Numbered from the stretch's first letter, positions 1 through 13,111 are shown. The stretch is DNA of 64,000 nucleotides from Dermatemys mawii (GCA_007922305.1 ML677335.1:20147933-20211932), one strand, 5' to 3'. Notes: generated from the letters alone by a model not told the origin. Numbers and translations: made by a program.

Positions 1-2609
1 ATGGGAGGGATTCATACTACTCTTATTCATTTCTGCCTCCATCATTTTACGAAGGCACCGGGAAACAGAATTAATAATCTTTAAATGACCCTTCTCCCAG
101 AGATCATAGTAGCAGTGTGATCACTGTTGCAAAACATAACCTTCAAAAGAGTCCTGTCAGAGCTATTGACAGTTCTATGTACATTTTATGAGTGTCATGC
201 TGTTGTGGGCTTGGAAAAGAGACGAAGTGCTCATTTCATTAGAGGTCATTAATGCACTAGATCACCAAAGCACATCTTCTCTTTAGGCAGAAGTGACACT
301 GTTCACTTCAGAAAAAAGAAAAAGGCAATGTACAGAGACATTTTTAACTGAAGACGACCAATATCCTTTTTTGTTTGAAAATTGTCGTTATTTTCCATTC
401 AATAACATGAAACCCAAAGGAACACTGATGGGACATATAATGAAGCAATAGTTATCTCCTCCTACCCCACAAACTCACCTTCCAAAAGGAAATACCATAT
501 TCGGTCTTTATATTCTGGAACTGTAACAACAGTGAGCGCTACCAGACCAAGTAAAGAGGTATCTTCGCAGCAACATGCGGTGCTAATCTGGAAAATAATG
601 TAAGCCCTTTAGCTAAAAGAAAGGACAAGCAATTAAAACTGAGGGCCATAATTCATAGTTGCTGTCTTCCCCATGGTGACATTCATTATCCCCTGCCAGC
701 TAAGCATGTAGTTTATTTTCAGTTTAACAGTTTATTGCAATTTAGCTTAAATAAATGTATTGATTCTATGCAAAAGATAGTATTGGTGATATTGCCAATC
801 TTAAAGTTGATAGATTAACAACTCAGAAGTGGCCAAATGCATTATGAAAGGGAAATGCATCTTCTATATTTAACAGAAGGTATTATTGCTGTACTTAAAG
901 TTTGCAGTCTTCAAACTTCAATTGCTTTTTACAACAAATCTCAAAGAGATCACCTAAATAAGCCATTTTTTTAAGAAAACTGATCCAGTAGGTTTAAAAT
1001 TCACTTTTTATTCTTTAGGTAAAATTCAAACCTAGAACAGCTGAGAACACTGTGAGGTGAGAAACACTTGCATCAGTCTCTTTAGTTAATGCATGTCTCA
1101 AAGTCTCATGCAACTTGGAATTCAGAGAGGAAGTGGTGGAGGAAACTTGGTCTAAAAGGATAAACCACAGCACCGAGATTCACTTAGTCTGGTTTCTGTT
1201 TATGGTTCTTCAACTGACTTGCTATATAACCTTGGTCAAGACATTTTACAGATGAGGCCAATAAGTATCCACAACGCAGGAGGGTGGCTAATTTACTTAT
1301 CTTTGTAGAGTAATTTTAAACCTATAATTGAAGGCACCCTAAGAGACAAAAATTCGCCTTCCCTCCCATACACATTGTAATTTACAACTGTGCAACAAAG
1401 GTAAATGTAAGCAGGAAATTATTTCAGTAGTTTTACAGTTATGCACACTTGAAGTTAGCAAGATAAAAATGATGTAATTATTTTAAAGAGGTATTCATCA
1501 CTTGTCTGATTTACTCTGTTGGGTCATCTAAAACTGTGGCCTCATCTCACAGCACAAAGGGAAAAAAATAACATAACTTTCAACCTTAATTCTGCCTCTT
1601 GTAAGCTTGACTTCTTCTCATTCTTAACTCTGAACTGGCTTTTTTTTGCCTAGAACTTAATTTTCCACTTTCTTTCTCTCTCACTCTTTCCTTTCTTTCT
1701 TTCTTTTCACACTTCATCCATCTACCCCTACAGCCCGCCCCCGCAAAAAAAGTCTGATATTTAAGTTATTTATCTCAGCACATCTTGGAATTCAGTCAGC
1801 CTTGATTAAGACATTTTGGAACTCAACCATCCTAGCCGTTAGGCCATCTCTATGTTGAAATTGTCTCTAAATTTAAATCTATCCAAAAGTAATGTGTTTC
1901 ACTGCATCCCCACACCCAGTGTTCTAAGATAGTAACTTCCAAACTATGTTTCATGGATTTCATGGTCAGCAGAACACTGCATAAAACTAGTAGGTCACAG
2001 GATGATGGCTCCTTTTCATATTCAGATGCTTCTGCATGCACCTAGTCTCCACATTACAAGAAGAACCTGGATGCTTATGGGAGCAATTGAAATTAAGCAG
2101 GGAAAAACTGGGCCAACTAGACCCAAGCAATGGTAGTAGCTATTACAAGGATACTCTGCAATTGTGAACTGGATTTTGTAGCAATGGTAGTGGTCTGAAC
2201 TATTCATAAATGGGAGGAAAGGAGGTTTGTTAGATAATATCTCTGTTAAGATGTGTTTCATACTATGAAATGGGTTGATGATTCTGTTTTAAGTCAATGA
2301 GAGCCAGATTGTGACATAGCCACACAGGAGATTAAGGGGTAGAAAGACCCCACGCTGGGGTTCAATGATTAAACTCAATCAATTCAAACTTTGGGGCAAA
2401 CAAAAAAAAACATGAGAAAATTCTATTATATGTGCATGAATTTCCCCTAGTATAAATGCAATAACTTTAAAACCTACTGAATTTATTCTCTTCACACTTC
2501 GACATTTAAGGAATACAAGCAGAGTTTGAGTGCCATTGAGTTACCTAGGCATTCTATTACTGACTGGGAAATTCACAGGAGATTGTATCCTTTTTATTTC
2601 TTTTAAATG
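1..2609. other. Unique AT-rich sequence, no gene seen
   Basis: I see no coding region, RNA gene or recognisable transposon here. Open frames are short and show no familiar protein motif. A pyrimidine-rich stretch with TTTC repeats lies around 1660-1710. The sequence looks intergenic or intronic. Confidence 0.6.
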
Positions 2610-2621
2610 CACACACACACA

Positions 2622-2694
<73 letters not shown>
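2610..2694. repeat. (CA)n microsatellite, about 85 bp
   Basis: A nearly pure AC dinucleotide run with a single T interruption near 2629. Its length makes it likely to be polymorphic. The open frames through it encode only Thr-His or Cys-Val repeats and are not genes. Confidence 0.98.
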
Positions 2695-2695
<1 letters not shown>

Positions 2696-3206
2696 ACTCA
2701 ATAACAGCTGAACCAATTTTGCTTAAACTCTTAAAAAAGTCATGTTTATGATCAGACAAAACTGAATAATTTCTAGAGAATAAGTGGTTGAAAAAGGGGA
2801 ATGGGAATTGCTCTGAGGTCATCTTAATTGCAGTGTATACTACACATATCTGCTATAATTTATTATGATTTGAAATTTGTTTTTCTACAGCACAAATCAA
2901 AGGAGTCTCTACAGTTCCTATACATTTTGCCTCTGCTTTCTTCTTAATTGTATATTCTTAGAGAGACAAACATTAGATTTCACATGAAATTTATCCTAGT
3001 TGCTCTGTAGCTTAGAAAGTCTTAAATGATAAGGTTCATAAACTGTTAGGTCAGAAGAACAATGAAACAGAATTGTAGCTAAAGTTGGTAGTCGTATTAA
3101 TGTTATTTAACAAAACATTGTACTCTATTTTTTCAGTCCTTCCACTATTCTCCTATTATTCGTACACAATCTGCAATATCTCAGTAATGTGAAACCCAAT
3201 AATCTC

Positions 3207-3293
3207 ATCTGTAATACTGCCAAGTATTTCTCATCTGTAATACTTCCAAGTATTCCTGAGACAGCATCACGGCTGTCTCAGGAATACTTGGAA
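3207..3293. repeat. Local duplication followed by a perfect 22-bp hairpin
   Basis: Positions 3244-3265 and 3272-3293 are perfect reverse complements separated by a 6-nt loop. Just upstream, 3207-3233 is a near-copy of 3234-3260 (CATCTGTAATACT then CCAAGTAT). The left hairpin arm is therefore part of a short tandem duplication, and the right arm is its inverted copy. This pattern fits a template-switch mutation. A transcribed hairpin is possible but not shown. Confidence 0.9.
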
Positions 3294-3469
3294 CATTCGG
3301 TTCTTTGTGCTATATGCTGAAGTGGCAAAGTTTGTGTGAATTTGTGAGCTAAATTGGTGCCATAAATAGATTCGCTGAGAGAGAAAACCATTAAATATTA
3401 AAAAAAGATAGAATTGATAAGGTTGTGACATCATCTAGAACATGCCAAGAAATTCTAAGTCTAGCTGAC

Positions 3470-3578
3470 ACATGGGCCAGATCCTCAAGTGTTTTCAATG
3501 GAGCTATGCTGATTTACTTCAAAGGAGCTATGCAAATTTCCATCAGCAGAGAATTTGACCCTCCATTTTTAACTCTAC
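3470..3578. repeat. Short palindromic interspersed repeat
   Basis: It begins with GGGCCAGATCCTCA and ends with a degenerate inverted match (GAATTTGACCCTCC). The middle has two GGAGCTATG segments. Similar sequences occur near 7860-7960 and 54905-55000, so this appears to be a dispersed palindromic family. The class is unknown to me. Confidence 0.5.
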
Positions 3579-3599
3579 TGTGGAAAATAAGAGGAGAGA

Positions 3600-5640
3600 G
3601 ATACAAATCAAGGATAAAAGGTTCAACTTTAATATGAAATATCCTATCTTCTAAATGTATTGACACTGTTATAATTCAATCTGGCTTGGAGTCTCAGGCT
3701 CTGCAGCTAGTTCTCCTTTCTGTGGCAGCATCTACAAGGTTAGGTCTACACAGAAGTCAGGAGATGTGACTGAAGCAAATGGAGACATACCCAAGCAAGC
3801 TTTGAATGAACTACTTTGATTAAAAAAAAAAAAATGCAGTGAAGCTACAGCAAAACAGGGAGTGGCATGGAATAGCCAATTGCACCCATGGAACCACATG
3901 GGCTTGCACTTTTTAAAATTGTGATAAAAGATGTAGTTCTGCTATAATTTTATATCACTTTTGATTTATCTTAATCTCTTTGTCAAAATCACAGGACTGT
4001 GTGTCATTCTTTTATGTCTCATATTGGGTAACAGAGTACGTACAGGTCTATTATATAGAACATCTGCTGCCTTTTTTCCAGATTGCAGCAGTCTTGCTCT
4101 GTAGTGGAGTGGTTCTAAAGATGTGTATTCTCTTGCAGTAATTATCTAAGCAAGTCCTTAATATACAGAAGCCACATTCTGTTTATTAGGTAATTTAGGT
4201 TGACATTTGTAAGAGATAGTGAAGCCCTAGGAGTTACTGTTTTTGAATGGAGGTCCACAGTCTTTGGAATACTAAGATATGCAAAACAAAGATTTCACTG
4301 TATCACATCTGAAGCTATGGTACCCCCAAGTTTCACAACTTTTTGAAAGTTGCTGAAATAGTCCATCACCAGATGATCATGTTTTCCCAGGGCACACACA
4401 TTAATTTTAACTTTGTTCCATAAGACCATAGGAACCTTGAAGAAATGTCAGATTTTTTCACTGTACAATAATTGCTAACCTACTTATCATCTAAACAGAC
4501 AAACTGTACGTAGGTCTGAGTATGACTTCTGCAGCTGTTCCTTTTTGACTTAGTTATGCCAAGGTGTCCTTCATATATTCTTTCCAATATTTATATTCTT
4601 ATCACTATGGGGATTACTAATACTGCATTTTTACATCTCAGTTTCATATTGGGAGTATGCAGATGAAAAGCATAGATTTCTCAATCCATTCATTATATAT
4701 TGTGAATTACAGCTTGCAGTGTTTCAAGCTCTCTCTTTTTCCAGCTAAGCCCTTATTGCTGGCTGTTTTTATCATGTTCACATGTACTATTAAAGCTTGT
4801 TCAAATCCTGGTTATCAAGTGAAGCATACACTCAGGCAGCACATCTGCAATTGCTAGATGGCATCTTCACTGGAATGCCAAGTGACTCTTTGACTGTACT
4901 CTCAAAACTAATTGCAGATTACTTGCTGTTGTTTCTCCAAGCTCTTTCATATGCATTACAATCAGTTGTTTATGGTGGGTTTCACTTTTAAAGTGATGAC
5001 CATCAAGAAAACAGGAAATTTTATACTCGCATCTTAATAAGACATAAGCCTCTTTTGTGTTCATTTTTTTCTAGCACCATCATAGCTCTCGCAATACAGC
5101 TATTCAGTCCCATGTCTTTGTAGTAATACAGCTCCCAGTTCTACTTTTGAAGAATTTGTGGAAAGACTTATCTCTTTCAGTGGGTCAAAGAATAATAGAG
5201 CTGATACCAATGTCAGTACATATTTAAAATCTTTGGCTTCTCTTCCATGTCCTGGCATCCATGCCTATTCTGTATGTTGACGAAGGAGGCTGCTACAGTG
5301 AGTTTGAACTGCATAGTTGAGTATGAACTTGTTGACACAATTCAATGTGACTTGCAGTTTGATTATTTTTTTCCCAATATATCTTTGAGTCTTTCCATAT
5401 TCAGAATCACCTAAATCTTAAAATCAGTCACTGGTGGTCAATTTCTGTCCCAGGCTGATGATTTCAGTTGTTTGAAAGCTACTCTGGCCATGGTAAAGAT
5501 ATTATTTCTTCTTATCACTTCTTCTCTTGTTAAATAGTCCATATAGCCATTGCCTGGCTATGCTGGAGGAAGGACAGGAGACAACTGACAGAGTTTAATT
5601 AGGCTAAAACTTTACTATTAAATGCCTAGTGGCTGTGAAG
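3600..5640. other. No recognisable gene or repeat
   Basis: AT-rich sequence with only short open frames and no protein motif I recognise. A 13-base A run lies near 3823. The sequence near 3738 (TTAGGTCTACACAG) resembles the ends of short TIR transposons but no partner end was found. Confidence 0.5.
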
Positions 5641-5911
5641 GCTATGACTATAACAGGGTTTAAAAGAGAACTAGATAAATTCATGGAGGTTAAGTCCATT
5701 AATGGCTATTAGCCATGCTGGGTAAGGAATGGTGTCCCTAGCCTCTGTTTGTCAGAGGGTGGAGAAGGATGGCAGGAGAGAGATCACTTGATCATTACTT
5801 GTTAGGTTCACTCCCTCTGGGGCACCTTTCATTGGCCACTGTCAGCAGACAGGATACTGGACTGGATGGACCTTTGGTCTGACCCAGTATAGCCATTCTT
5901 ATGTTCTTAAG
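5640..5911 (+). mobile_element. CR1 LINE, 5'-truncated 3' end
   Basis: The sequence reads like the 3' untranslated end of a reptilian CR1: an AGATAAATTCATGGAGG segment, then TGGACTGGATGGACC, then TGACCCAGTATAGCCATTC and a terminal TTATGTTCTTA. A minus-strand copy of the same terminal segment occurs at 45155-45241. It is non-coding and represents a typical 5'-truncated insertion. Confidence 0.85.
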
Positions 5912-5924
5912 TGCATTTGGTACC

Positions 5925-6112
5925 ATCAAATGAGGGTAAAGGTGGAGTCCCTGCCATGCCACTCAAAGTGCTCCAAACCCACCCTGTTCCATTCCTTTAC
6001 CAAACAACTCCTTTACCAAACCATTTATCTTATCACTGTAACCCCTCTCTATGGAGTACCTGCACTGGAATTCCATTCCATGCGTACATAATGAGTTGTA
6101 ACATCATTGCCT
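5925..6112 (+). repeat. Interspersed repeat, copy 1 of 2 in the window
   Basis: It shares an ordered series of segments with 39190-39380: CCCTGCCATGCCA, CTTTTACCAAACC-like, ACCATTTATC, CACTGTA and TATGGAGTACCTGCACTGG. The same order in two distant places shows a dispersed family. I cannot place it in a class; it may be part of a retroelement. It directly follows the CR1 tail. Confidence 0.7.
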
Positions 6113-9100
6113 AATTCCCATTCTCAATTCATCCTAAGTAAAAATCTTTCAACTTTCTGAGTCAACAGATATCTGCCAAAAGCGCTGCCAATGCACTCTT
6201 TTTGCTAAAGAATTTGCCTTGTGCTGTCCTAGCAATCCTTTGGAGCAAACAGAAATATTTCCTGTTAATATTTCTCTTCATTTAGTTCCATAACAATATC
6301 TTGAGGAATCTTAATATGCTGAACTAGGTCCTCACTCCATCTGATGTGAGTTTGGGTTTTTTTCGAGCCATTTAGATGAGCCAGAATCTGACCACAGCTG
6401 GTTAGTTGGGAACTCTCCCAGTGAAGAACTCTTCTGTTGATTCTCCTCTAGTATATGGCCCATTGAAAGTCATATCTCATTGGCATAAGCTGGTGCCAGA
6501 GCCAGTAAAGATCACAGTACAGAATCAGGGACTGTGAACCATCTTGTTGACAACCAAACTCACCTGTGCTATGTGAATCTCAACACAAGAAACAGACTAA
6601 TTCTCAAACTTTAACCCTTTTTTTTTAAATGTGCAGCACAATCAGAATCATTATAATATTTTAAATCAGAGGTGGGACTTATTACAGATTTTTTCCCCTA
6701 TACTCCGTTGGTTGCCACATGATAGACATCTTGTTCCTGTCATATTTTCATTGTCTGTGCCTGACATTTAAATTTGGTTTTACAATTTGTGCCTCTCTCT
6801 TTTTATGGCCATTCTTTTCATGTGAAAAATACTTCTTTTCAAGTGTTGGGTCCATACCTTAAAACAAAAAAAACCCCTTAAACCCTTTCATATACCTTTT
6901 TGCCCCTGCTCCCTAAAACTATTTGATCTTCAATGATGGAGTCTTTTTAATGTTCCAGATTCACACAACTGGCTATTAATTGTAAATCTCTGACAAGCTA
7001 CTCAGTTGTTTTTATTATGTGTGGGTTTTTCAATACAGAATATATATTTTTAAGGGAAATATTTTTGGTAGGGACACAAACATTCCATTTATTCCTCAAA
7101 GCTTTCTTTCCCTTCTTCTTCCTCAATATGGAATGTATGTTTATATGGAGTGTTTCATCACAAGCCATCATCAAACAGCAGAGGGTTTCTTTTGGTTCAT
7201 TTTTTTTTAAATTAACTCCTTTGATTTAAATACTCAGTCCAAAATGCTATTGCTACTTCAAGATTTTCTAAATCAGCTCGGCTCAGTAATCTCTATAATT
7301 TTTAGGGAGGGTGATAGATTGCCATGCAGCAATTGGACAGCCTGTGCAACAACCATTTTTATTTTACCTTTATTCTTGTTGTAGTAAATATCACTTTCAC
7401 CAAACACTGACTCCTCTCACTCCTATCTCAGACTCCCTGGCACTCTGTACTTTCCACTTCTGATAACCACTATTGGCAATCTCAAGTGGTCATGTGTCAC
7501 GCCACAAAAAAATGACAATGATGGTTTGAAAATCATGAGGATTTTAGAAATAAGGATTCTCGGTCTTGTTCTCTGCAACCAGTTCCCGTTTCTCTGTACA
7601 GGAGAGTTAACAGGAAGGGTGATAACTTTAAACCTCCTTATGAAGCTTAATCCTTTACAGCACACCATGGAAGAATATATTAAAAGGTGTCGTGGAGGGA
7701 GACAATGGTGTGGCAATACAACTTCTGCCATTTTAAAATGAGCATTATTTTGGATATTTGTTTAAAAATGTTGATTTTTGTTGATTACTGCTATTCAACT
7801 GGAACACATGTTTAATGATAAATAAAAATTTGTAATAGATTATTAATGACAGAGATAAAGGGCTGGATTCTGAACTCACTTATCAGATCAGTCATCTTCC
7901 ATGAATTGCTCAGGGTCACTCATCTTCCATGAATTACTCCTAATTTACACAAGCATGAGTGATATAATTATGCCTGGAGAATATGATATTACATATACGG
8001 TAGAGAAAAAAAAAGCATGAGCAGGAATCAAAGTCTGAAGTCCTGGGGTTATGCAAAATGAGTCCCAAATGATAGATCTAATCTCACCTAGGCAAGAAAT
8101 GAAACAGTCCATTGTGTTCAGTGACTTTTCATCTCTGTTATTTATTAGAAATATTACATTCCTGAAAAATCTTAATCAGACTCTTTGTATTATTTAAAAA
8201 CAAACAGAAACCAGTGAGAACTGAGGACCTTTGGCTATCCTATAATAACCAGGAAATTTGGTAGTCTACTTTATAATTGAGGTCACTGATTGATGATAGT
8301 AACCTGTAAACCACTTTTGACTATAGCACTAAAATATCTCTGCACTCTGTCAGAAAGAATTCCATCAGTTATCCTTATCTATGGAGAGTGCCCTCAAAAT
8401 AATTTCTTGATTTTTTAATATAGAAATTTAGAAGTAATTTTTATTGCAAGCCCCACTCAGCCTGAGAGGCTCTTAAGCTTTATTTACCACAGCAGCTCCT
8501 CAGCCAGCCTAGCATACTAGTACAGCTTTGTCTTTCTTGCAGTTCATGAACCCTGCAATGTTTTCTTAAACTCTAATAATTTGCCCATTATGAACAATAT
8601 TCAAAGATTAAAATCACCACTTATAATTAAATATAAATGTGAAATATCAATAGCTTGTTTTTAAACAATATGCAATTTTGTTGTGTTAATTAGCAATTAT
8701 TATTAATTAGCAAAAGTGATAGTTTAGGTTATTCTGAGATTTCCATTATAATTCCCCATTTTCTTTTGCTTGAAATTTCCCATTCTTCTTCTCAGTGAAT
8801 AGATGAATTATTTTTGGAAATTGTAAAAAAATAAGTGCAGAGTTGGGTCACATTTTCATACATTCCTCTTTAACCACAAATGTGGATATTTAACTCCCCG
8901 AGACTCTCCTGTAACCTCTGACTTAAGAGAAACACACCAAAATATCACAACATTCCCAATACAATCCTGAGTGGACAGCAACACTGATCCACACTTGCCA
9001 TACAGCTATGTGTGCTTGACAGGAGAACTTGAAAATGACAAATATTGCACAGATTTTTTTAAGTGATTCTGACACTCTCCAGTTATTCACTTCAGTTCTT

Positions 9101-9345
9101 AACATAACAAATACTGACAGGAAATTCTAGACAATTAAGTAATCTTTGTGGCTTTTAGCCACAGCACAGAGGAGGGGCATATGAAGAGAGGTACCCTGAT
9201 ATGGACACAACAGCAAAAAGAAGACAGAAACACACATGGAATTAACCAGGAGGCTTTTATTAAAAACTTTAATGAAGGGGAGCGGCACTACCCCCTCATC
9301 ACCCAAACTCGCCTATACCAGGCACTTAATTGGTTCCAGTGCAAA
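6113..9345. other. No recognisable gene
   Basis: AT-rich sequence without a coding signal. At 7892-7940 a 20-nt segment (TCATCTTCCATGAATTGCTC) is repeated with one change, within a sequence resembling the palindromic repeat at 3470. The stretch around 9190-9340 contains AGGAGGCTTTTATTAAAAA, which resembles a reversed retroelement end, but I could not define borders. Confidence 0.5.
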
Positions 9346-9353
9346 GGTTAGAG

Positions 9354-9590
9354 CGGGTTGGGCAAACTACGGCCCGCGGGCTTGTCCTGTCCGGCCCCCT
9401 GAGCTCCTGGTCGGGGAGGATGCTCCTGGCCCCTCCTCCACCTTCCCCCCTCTCCCAGAGTCATACCATNNNNNNNNNNATATGGGGTGGGCCAGGCTGT
9501 TTGGGGAGGCACAGCCTTCCCTGACCCGGTCCTCTGTACAATTTTGCAACCCCGATGTAATCCTCAGGCCAAAAAGTTTTTCCATGCTTG
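9354..9590. mobile_element. Non-autonomous hAT element containing the assembly gap
   Basis: The left end CGGGTTGGGCAAACTACGGC and the right end GGCCAAAAAGTTTTTCCATG are degenerate inverted termini of a common sauropsid hAT family. The flanking 8-mers GGTTAGAG (9346-9353) and GATTAGAG (9591-9598) are a near-perfect target site duplication. The interior is GC-rich and non-coding. A related left end occurs at 30064. Confidence 0.75.
9470..9479. other. Assembly gap (10 N)
   Basis: Ten unresolved bases inside the GC-rich hAT element. Open frames that run through it, including one of 200 codons, are artefacts. Confidence 1.
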
Positions 9591-9959
9591 GATTAGAGGG
9601 CTCCTTACTATACAAGCCATATTGCATGATCCTTATAATTCAGCTTTCCTCAGAGTCCTATCATCCTCCCCGTCCCCTTGCAGGAGGGATAAAGGGTGCA
9701 GCAGGGTGGGATGTAGGTCCACAAAGCCTCAGCCTATCAGATGAACTCAAGGCCCATCACCAGAATCCCAAATCTTTTACACTGGGAATGGTTCATTTTA
9801 TTCTCTTAGCCACACTGGAAACTGGCTACAAGTTATGATAAACAAACACCCTCCCAAACCTCAGGTGCCAAGCGTTTTCCTGCTTAACTTACTGTGGCTT
9901 GAAGATGCTGCAGGGAAGGCAAAAAACTCCTTGGTCCTCTTCCAATTGGCTCACGGGAA

Positions 9960-11240
9960 AAAGATTTAGAAAAGCTGGACATGAACAAGTCCATTGGGTC
10001 CAGATCTAAGGCATCCGAGGATGCTAAGGGAATTTGCTGATGTGAGAGCACAGGCATTGGTCATTATTTTGAAAACTCATGGTGATTGGGGAAGGTCCTG
10101 GATGATTGGGAAAAAAAGCAAATATAGTGCCCCTCTTTTAAAAAGGGAAGAAGGAGAACCTGGGGAACTACAGACCGGTCAGTCTCACTTCACTCACTGG
10201 AAAAATCATGGAGCAGGTCCTCATGGAATTCATTTTGAAATACTTTGAGGAGAGGATGGTGATCAGGAACAGTCAATACGGATTCACCAAGGGCAAGTCA
10301 TGCCTGACTAACCTGACTGACTTCTATGATGAGAGAACTGGCTCTGTGGATATGGGGAAAACATTGGGAAGTGATATATCTTGACTTTAGCAAACTTTTT
10401 AATAGTCTCCCACAGTATTCTTTCCAGCAAGTTTAAAAAGTATTGATTGGATGAATGGACTATAAAATAGACAGAAAGCTGGCTAGATTGTTGGGCTCAG
10501 TGGGTAGTGATCAAAGGCTTGATGTCTAGTTGGCAGCTGGTATCAAGCAGAGTGCCCCAGGAGTCAGTTGTGGGGCAGGTTTTGTTCAACATCTTAATTA
10601 ATCGTCTGGATAATGGGATAGATTGCATCCTCAGCCAGTTCATGAATGACACTAAGATGGGAGGAGAAGTAGATATGCTGGAGGATAACGATAGGGTCCA
10701 GAGTGACCTAGAAAAATTGGAAGATTGGGCCAAAAGAAATTGGATGAGGTTCAACAAGGACAAGTGCAGAGTCCTAGGAAGGGAAGAATCCCATGCACTG
10801 CTACAAGCGGGGACCAACTGGCTAAGCACAGTTCCACTAAAAAGGACCTTGGGATTACAGTGGATGAGAAGCTGGATATGAGTCAGCAATGTGTCCTTGT
10901 TGCCAAGAAGGTTAATGGCATATTGGGTTCCATTAGTAGGAGCATTGCCAGACGATTGAGGGAAGTGATTATTTCCCTCTAATCAGCTTTGGTGAGGCCA
11001 CATTTGGAGTTCTGTGTCCAGTTTTGGGTCCCTCACTACAGAAAGGATATGGACAATTGGAGAGAGTCCAGCAGAGGGCAACAAAAATGATCAGGGGGCT
11101 GGGCACATTACTTATGAGCAGAGGCTGAGGGAACTGGGCTTGTTTAGTCTGCAGAAGAGAAGAGTGAGGGGAGATTTGATAGCTGCTTTCAACTACCTGA
11201 AGGGAGGCTCCAAAGAGGATGGAGCTCTCCTGTTCCCATT
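9960..11240 (+). pseudogene. CR1 LINE reverse transcriptase relic
   Basis: Three frames together cover the second half of a CR1 ORF2. A decayed FINDL-like stretch reads FNILINRLDN. The RT core appears as RVPQESVVGQVLFN, where active elements have a GVPQGSVLGP-type motif. The catalytic FADD-type box has become FMND. A QQCVLVAKKVNGILGSISRS segment follows, then [18 protein letters not shown]. The segment order is canonical but frameshifts, stops and the lost catalytic aspartate rule out activity. Both ends are truncated: the 5' end starts mid-ORF near 9960 and the 3' untranslated tail is missing after about 11235. Confidence 0.93.
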
Positions 11241-11456
11241 CCTAGTGTGGGTGGGTAAGGTGGGCTGCTAGAGCAGAGCTGAAAGAAATTCCACATGGCC
11301 CCTGCACTGTGCTAAATCCTAGGTGACGAGGAATGCTGGACAATCAGCACCCTCTTTCCCATCTGGCAAATGGATGGGAGAGATTCCCAAAGATCACTAC
11401 CTAATGTTCCCTGGCAAGTTTCTCCCTCCCTTGCTATATCCCCCTCTCGCTGCTGG

Positions 11457-11670
11457 TGTAATATCAACAGACCTTGGTCAGTGACGGGCAGGATCGAACC
11501 AGGAACCTCTGGTGCTTAGTACATAAGCCTCTTCTGCATGAGCCAAAAGCTAGCTAGCTGCTCACTAAGGGTGTAGAGCACACTCATTTTTGTTCTCTCT
11601 CTCTCTAAGTGGTCTTGGTGCCACTAGATGGCATAGAACACCACCCCCAGAAAATGTACAAGTTACACTA
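11457..11670 (-). mobile_element. tRNA-related SINE-like element, copy 1
   Basis: Read on the minus strand, TGGCTCATGCAGAAGAGG (11528-11545) resembles a Pol III A box and GGTTCGATCC (11491-11500) is a good B box at suitable spacing. Both are hallmarks of a tRNA-derived SINE. A CT/GA run and a conserved GTGGTCTTGGTGCCACTAG block flank the tRNA-like part. The outer ends are TGTAATATC and GTTACAC, matching the outer ends of copies at 20101 and 23102. Confidence 0.75.
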
Positions 11671-12900
11671 GCTGCATCAATTTCCTCCAACCATTGATGC
11701 AGGTAGGTGACAGCTACTCCCAAAGGCACTTTTCCTGAGGCAAGTATAATGTTTCCAGGAGAGCTCACACAGATTTAGCCACCAGTATACTCCCAATACA
11801 CACCCTCCCTGACACTGGTGCGACAATCCATATCAGGGTGAAAAGGAAACAGGAAAGTGAACTAGAAAGTTAGAAACAGAAGGTGAACCTGAAGACACAA
11901 ACTGCACAGTTGTTTACAAAGCTCTGAAGGAAAGCAATACCAAAGGAGGACAGCTGTTAGGTATTTGGCAGTTATGGTAGGGAACGGGAAAGGGGAGCTA
12001 TGACAAGTACTAATGTGTTGACATGGAAAAAGAGAAAGTTTACATGAAATGCCAGGACATTTTTCTGATGGTAAAATCTATAGTAATAGTCCTTAAAGGG
12101 AAATGGTAGATGTCCCATTGCTGGAGACATTTAAAGTTAGACTGTGCAAAGCACAAGTAAATATACTGCATGAAACAATCCTGCACTGGCATGGTATGTA
12201 GAATAAGGTGATCAAACAAATTAGGTTCTCTCTATTTTCTGTCAATGTATTTACATTTATTATGTATTTATTTACATAGGTAAACCCCATTCTGGCCCAC
12301 AGACAAATGAACGTTTAAAACATTTGTAGCATATACTCATGCATATGGCAATAATAATTATGAAAAGTACTTCTGAGTTTGAGAAATTTGCATGCAGACC
12401 CTCTCTCTTGTGGTGCGCTGAGTGCCCGCAATTCCCATGTGAGTTGAAGACAATCAACCTATTACCAAAGTTTGTCATTTATTTGCAAAACCTACTTTAA
12501 GAAAATGGCCCAAACTACTCATGACTAGTTTCACACTATTTCTATTACCAGATTGATCTCAGATTATTAAATGCTGAAGTATATCCTTAAAATGCTGCTG
12601 AACTGCACTTTATGATGGACAATGAGAGGTATTTAGTCTATTTAAATAGACGTCATACTGTAAAGGAATACAATTAAAATAAAATGTAGTCATAATACAG
12701 ATCAAATGACATTATGGCCACATTTGATAATGCAAAATGAAGGGGAAAGAATCCCCACCCCCCTCAGGACCATTTCTGTAAAACAGATCCCTTATCCTAA
12801 TCTAGCATTTCCAAAACGCCTGCTGAATTTATTTTGTGACCTATATTCTTCATTGTATAAAACATTACACCTTAGCCTCATGGTTGCATTTACTCTAAAT

Positions 12901-13111
12901 CAGGGTTTCCCAAACTTGGTTCATGGCTTAGGCTGGAAGTGGCAAAGGCCAGGCCACAGCTTTCTGCAGCCCCCATCAGCTGGAAGTGGCGAACTACAGC
13001 CACTGGGAGCTGCGAGCGGAGGTACCTGTGGATGCTCAGGTAAACAAAGCATCTCACAGCCGACCAGGGGCTTGCTATAAACGAGCCATGAACCAAGTCT
13101 GAGAACCTCTG
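12901..13111. mobile_element. Non-autonomous hAT element with clear TIRs
   Basis: The left end begins CAGGGTTTCCCAAACTTGG and the right end, reverse complemented, begins CAGAGGTTCTCAGACTTGG. The similarity continues for about 27 bp through GGTTCATGGC. Flanking 8-mers CTCTAAAT (12893-12900) and CTCCAAAT (13112-13119) differ at one base, as expected for an old hAT target duplication. The GC-rich interior is non-coding. Confidence 0.88.

Noticed and set aside
2530..2822. Open frames of 73 and 93 codons on both strands
   Set aside because: They consist mainly of Thr-His or Cys-Val repeats encoded by the CA microsatellite.
9236..9838. A 200-codon frame
   Set aside because: It crosses the N gap and a GC-rich hAT element; the translation has no domain and includes unknown residues.
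10497..10889. A 130-codon minus-strand frame
   Set aside because: It is the antisense shadow of the CR1 reverse transcriptase on the plus strand.
11491..11545. A functional tRNA gene
   Set aside because: A- and B-box-like sequence is present, but it belongs to a dispersed SINE-like repeat found three times and the cloverleaf arms are not intact.
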